Assembly: GCA_945643825.1 (NCBI GenBank)
Contig: CALZEZ010000113.1
Location: 1 to 5,515 of the forward strand
DNA: 5,515 nt
Reading direction: 5' to 3'
From: an uncultured Lachnospiraceae bacterium
GTDB taxonomy: Bacteria > Bacillota > Clostridia > Lachnospirales > Lachnospiraceae
Below the pieces are notes generated by a model, which was not told the origin of the DNA, did not search any database, and was given only the letters and a program-made list of their open reading frames with translations. Numbering within the stretch: position 1 is the stretch's first letter; every line of letters begins with the position of its first letter. The position numbers were made by a program, and so were the translations under genes. Shown in pieces: positions 5,280 to 5,515 of this stretch.

Positions 5280-5515
5280 GTGAGTACTTGTCAGATAGAA
5301 AAACAAATATTGGAACAGGCCCATATCGGTATCTGGACGATTGAACTGGAAGACGGCAAAGCACCCAGAATGTATGCGGATGATACGATGAAAAGAGTTC
5401 TGCTTGGGATTCATGAGGAGCTCACACCCGAGGAAACCTATGTCTGGTGGTACGAGAGGATCCATCCCGATTATTTTGATACTGTGAGTGACGGGGTGGA
5501 TAAAATTCTGTCCGG
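5280..5515 (+). CDS. PAS-domain signalling protein, N-terminal fragment cut by the window edge
   Basis: Reading from the GTG at 5280 gives 78 open codons that continue beyond the right edge. The peptide starts MSTCQIEKQILEQAHIGIW and carries a PAS-like pattern: an N-terminal helix, then HIGIWTIELEDGKAPRMY (15-32, first two strands), then the segment VWWYERIHPDYFDTV (55-69), whose W-x3-R-x-HPD core is typical of PAS_3-type domains. No signal peptide or membrane segment is visible at the start, so a cytosolic sensor is likely. From memory, proteins opening this way in Lachnospiraceae often carry a GGDEF diguanylate cyclase or a histidine kinase downstream, but nothing here shows which effector follows. 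The promoter at 5212-5240 and the ribosome binding site at 5265-5272 support the start. Coding is confident; output domain unknown. Confidence 0.8.
   Translation, partial: MSTCQIEKQILEQAHIGIWTIELEDGKAPRMYADDTMKRVLLGIHEELTPEETYVWWYERIHPDYFDTVSDGVDKILS

Overview
The window looks like chromosomal DNA from a low-to-mid GC Firmicute, most likely a gut-type clostridium of the Lachnospiraceae. This is inferred from strong AGGAGG-type ribosome binding sites, sigma-A-like promoters with TATAAT boxes, mixed AGA/CGC arginine codons, and the character of the proteins (a CodB-like permease, a VanH/LdhA-like dehydrogenase, and a PAS-domain protein of a type common in that family). No mobile element, CRISPR array, tRNA or rRNA is visible.

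Layout, left to right. (1) A complete cytosine/nucleobase permease gene (codB-like, + strand, 32-1282) is followed by no cytosine deaminase gene. It converges, across only 13 bp, on (2) a D-2-hydroxyacid/D-lactate dehydrogenase gene (- strand, 1296-2279). The dehydrogenase appears to have its own promoter in the 66-bp gap behind (3) a tRNA-dihydrouridine synthase gene (- strand, 2346-3305). A 154-bp divergent intergenic region (3306-3459) holds two back-to-back promoters with a perfect 14-bp palindrome between them. To the right is (4) a short FMN-dependent alpha-hydroxy-acid oxidase/dehydrogenase homologue (+, 3460-4344). After 19 bp comes (5) a TIM-barrel sugar isomerase/epimerase-like protein (+, 4364-5191), apparently in the same transcript. 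Finally, (6) the first 78 codons of a PAS-domain signalling protein (+, GTG start at 5280) run off the right edge behind their own well-formed promoter.

How they work together: genes 1, 2, 3 and 6 look like independent transcription units with housekeeping, fermentative or signalling roles. Genes 4 and 5 form the one clear two-gene operon and are the part most worth a second look. Protein 4 keeps the FMN-barrel scaffold, a lysine and a histidine of the family, but has lost the arginine of the SNHG-x-R-Q signature and has histidine-rich loops at the barrel mouth. Protein 5 keeps a complete Glu-Asp-His-Glu metal site. A small metabolic module acting on an unidentified hydroxy-carbonyl or sugar substrate is a reasonable hypothesis. 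The sequence alone does not name the substrate. Everything else in the window is ordinary.
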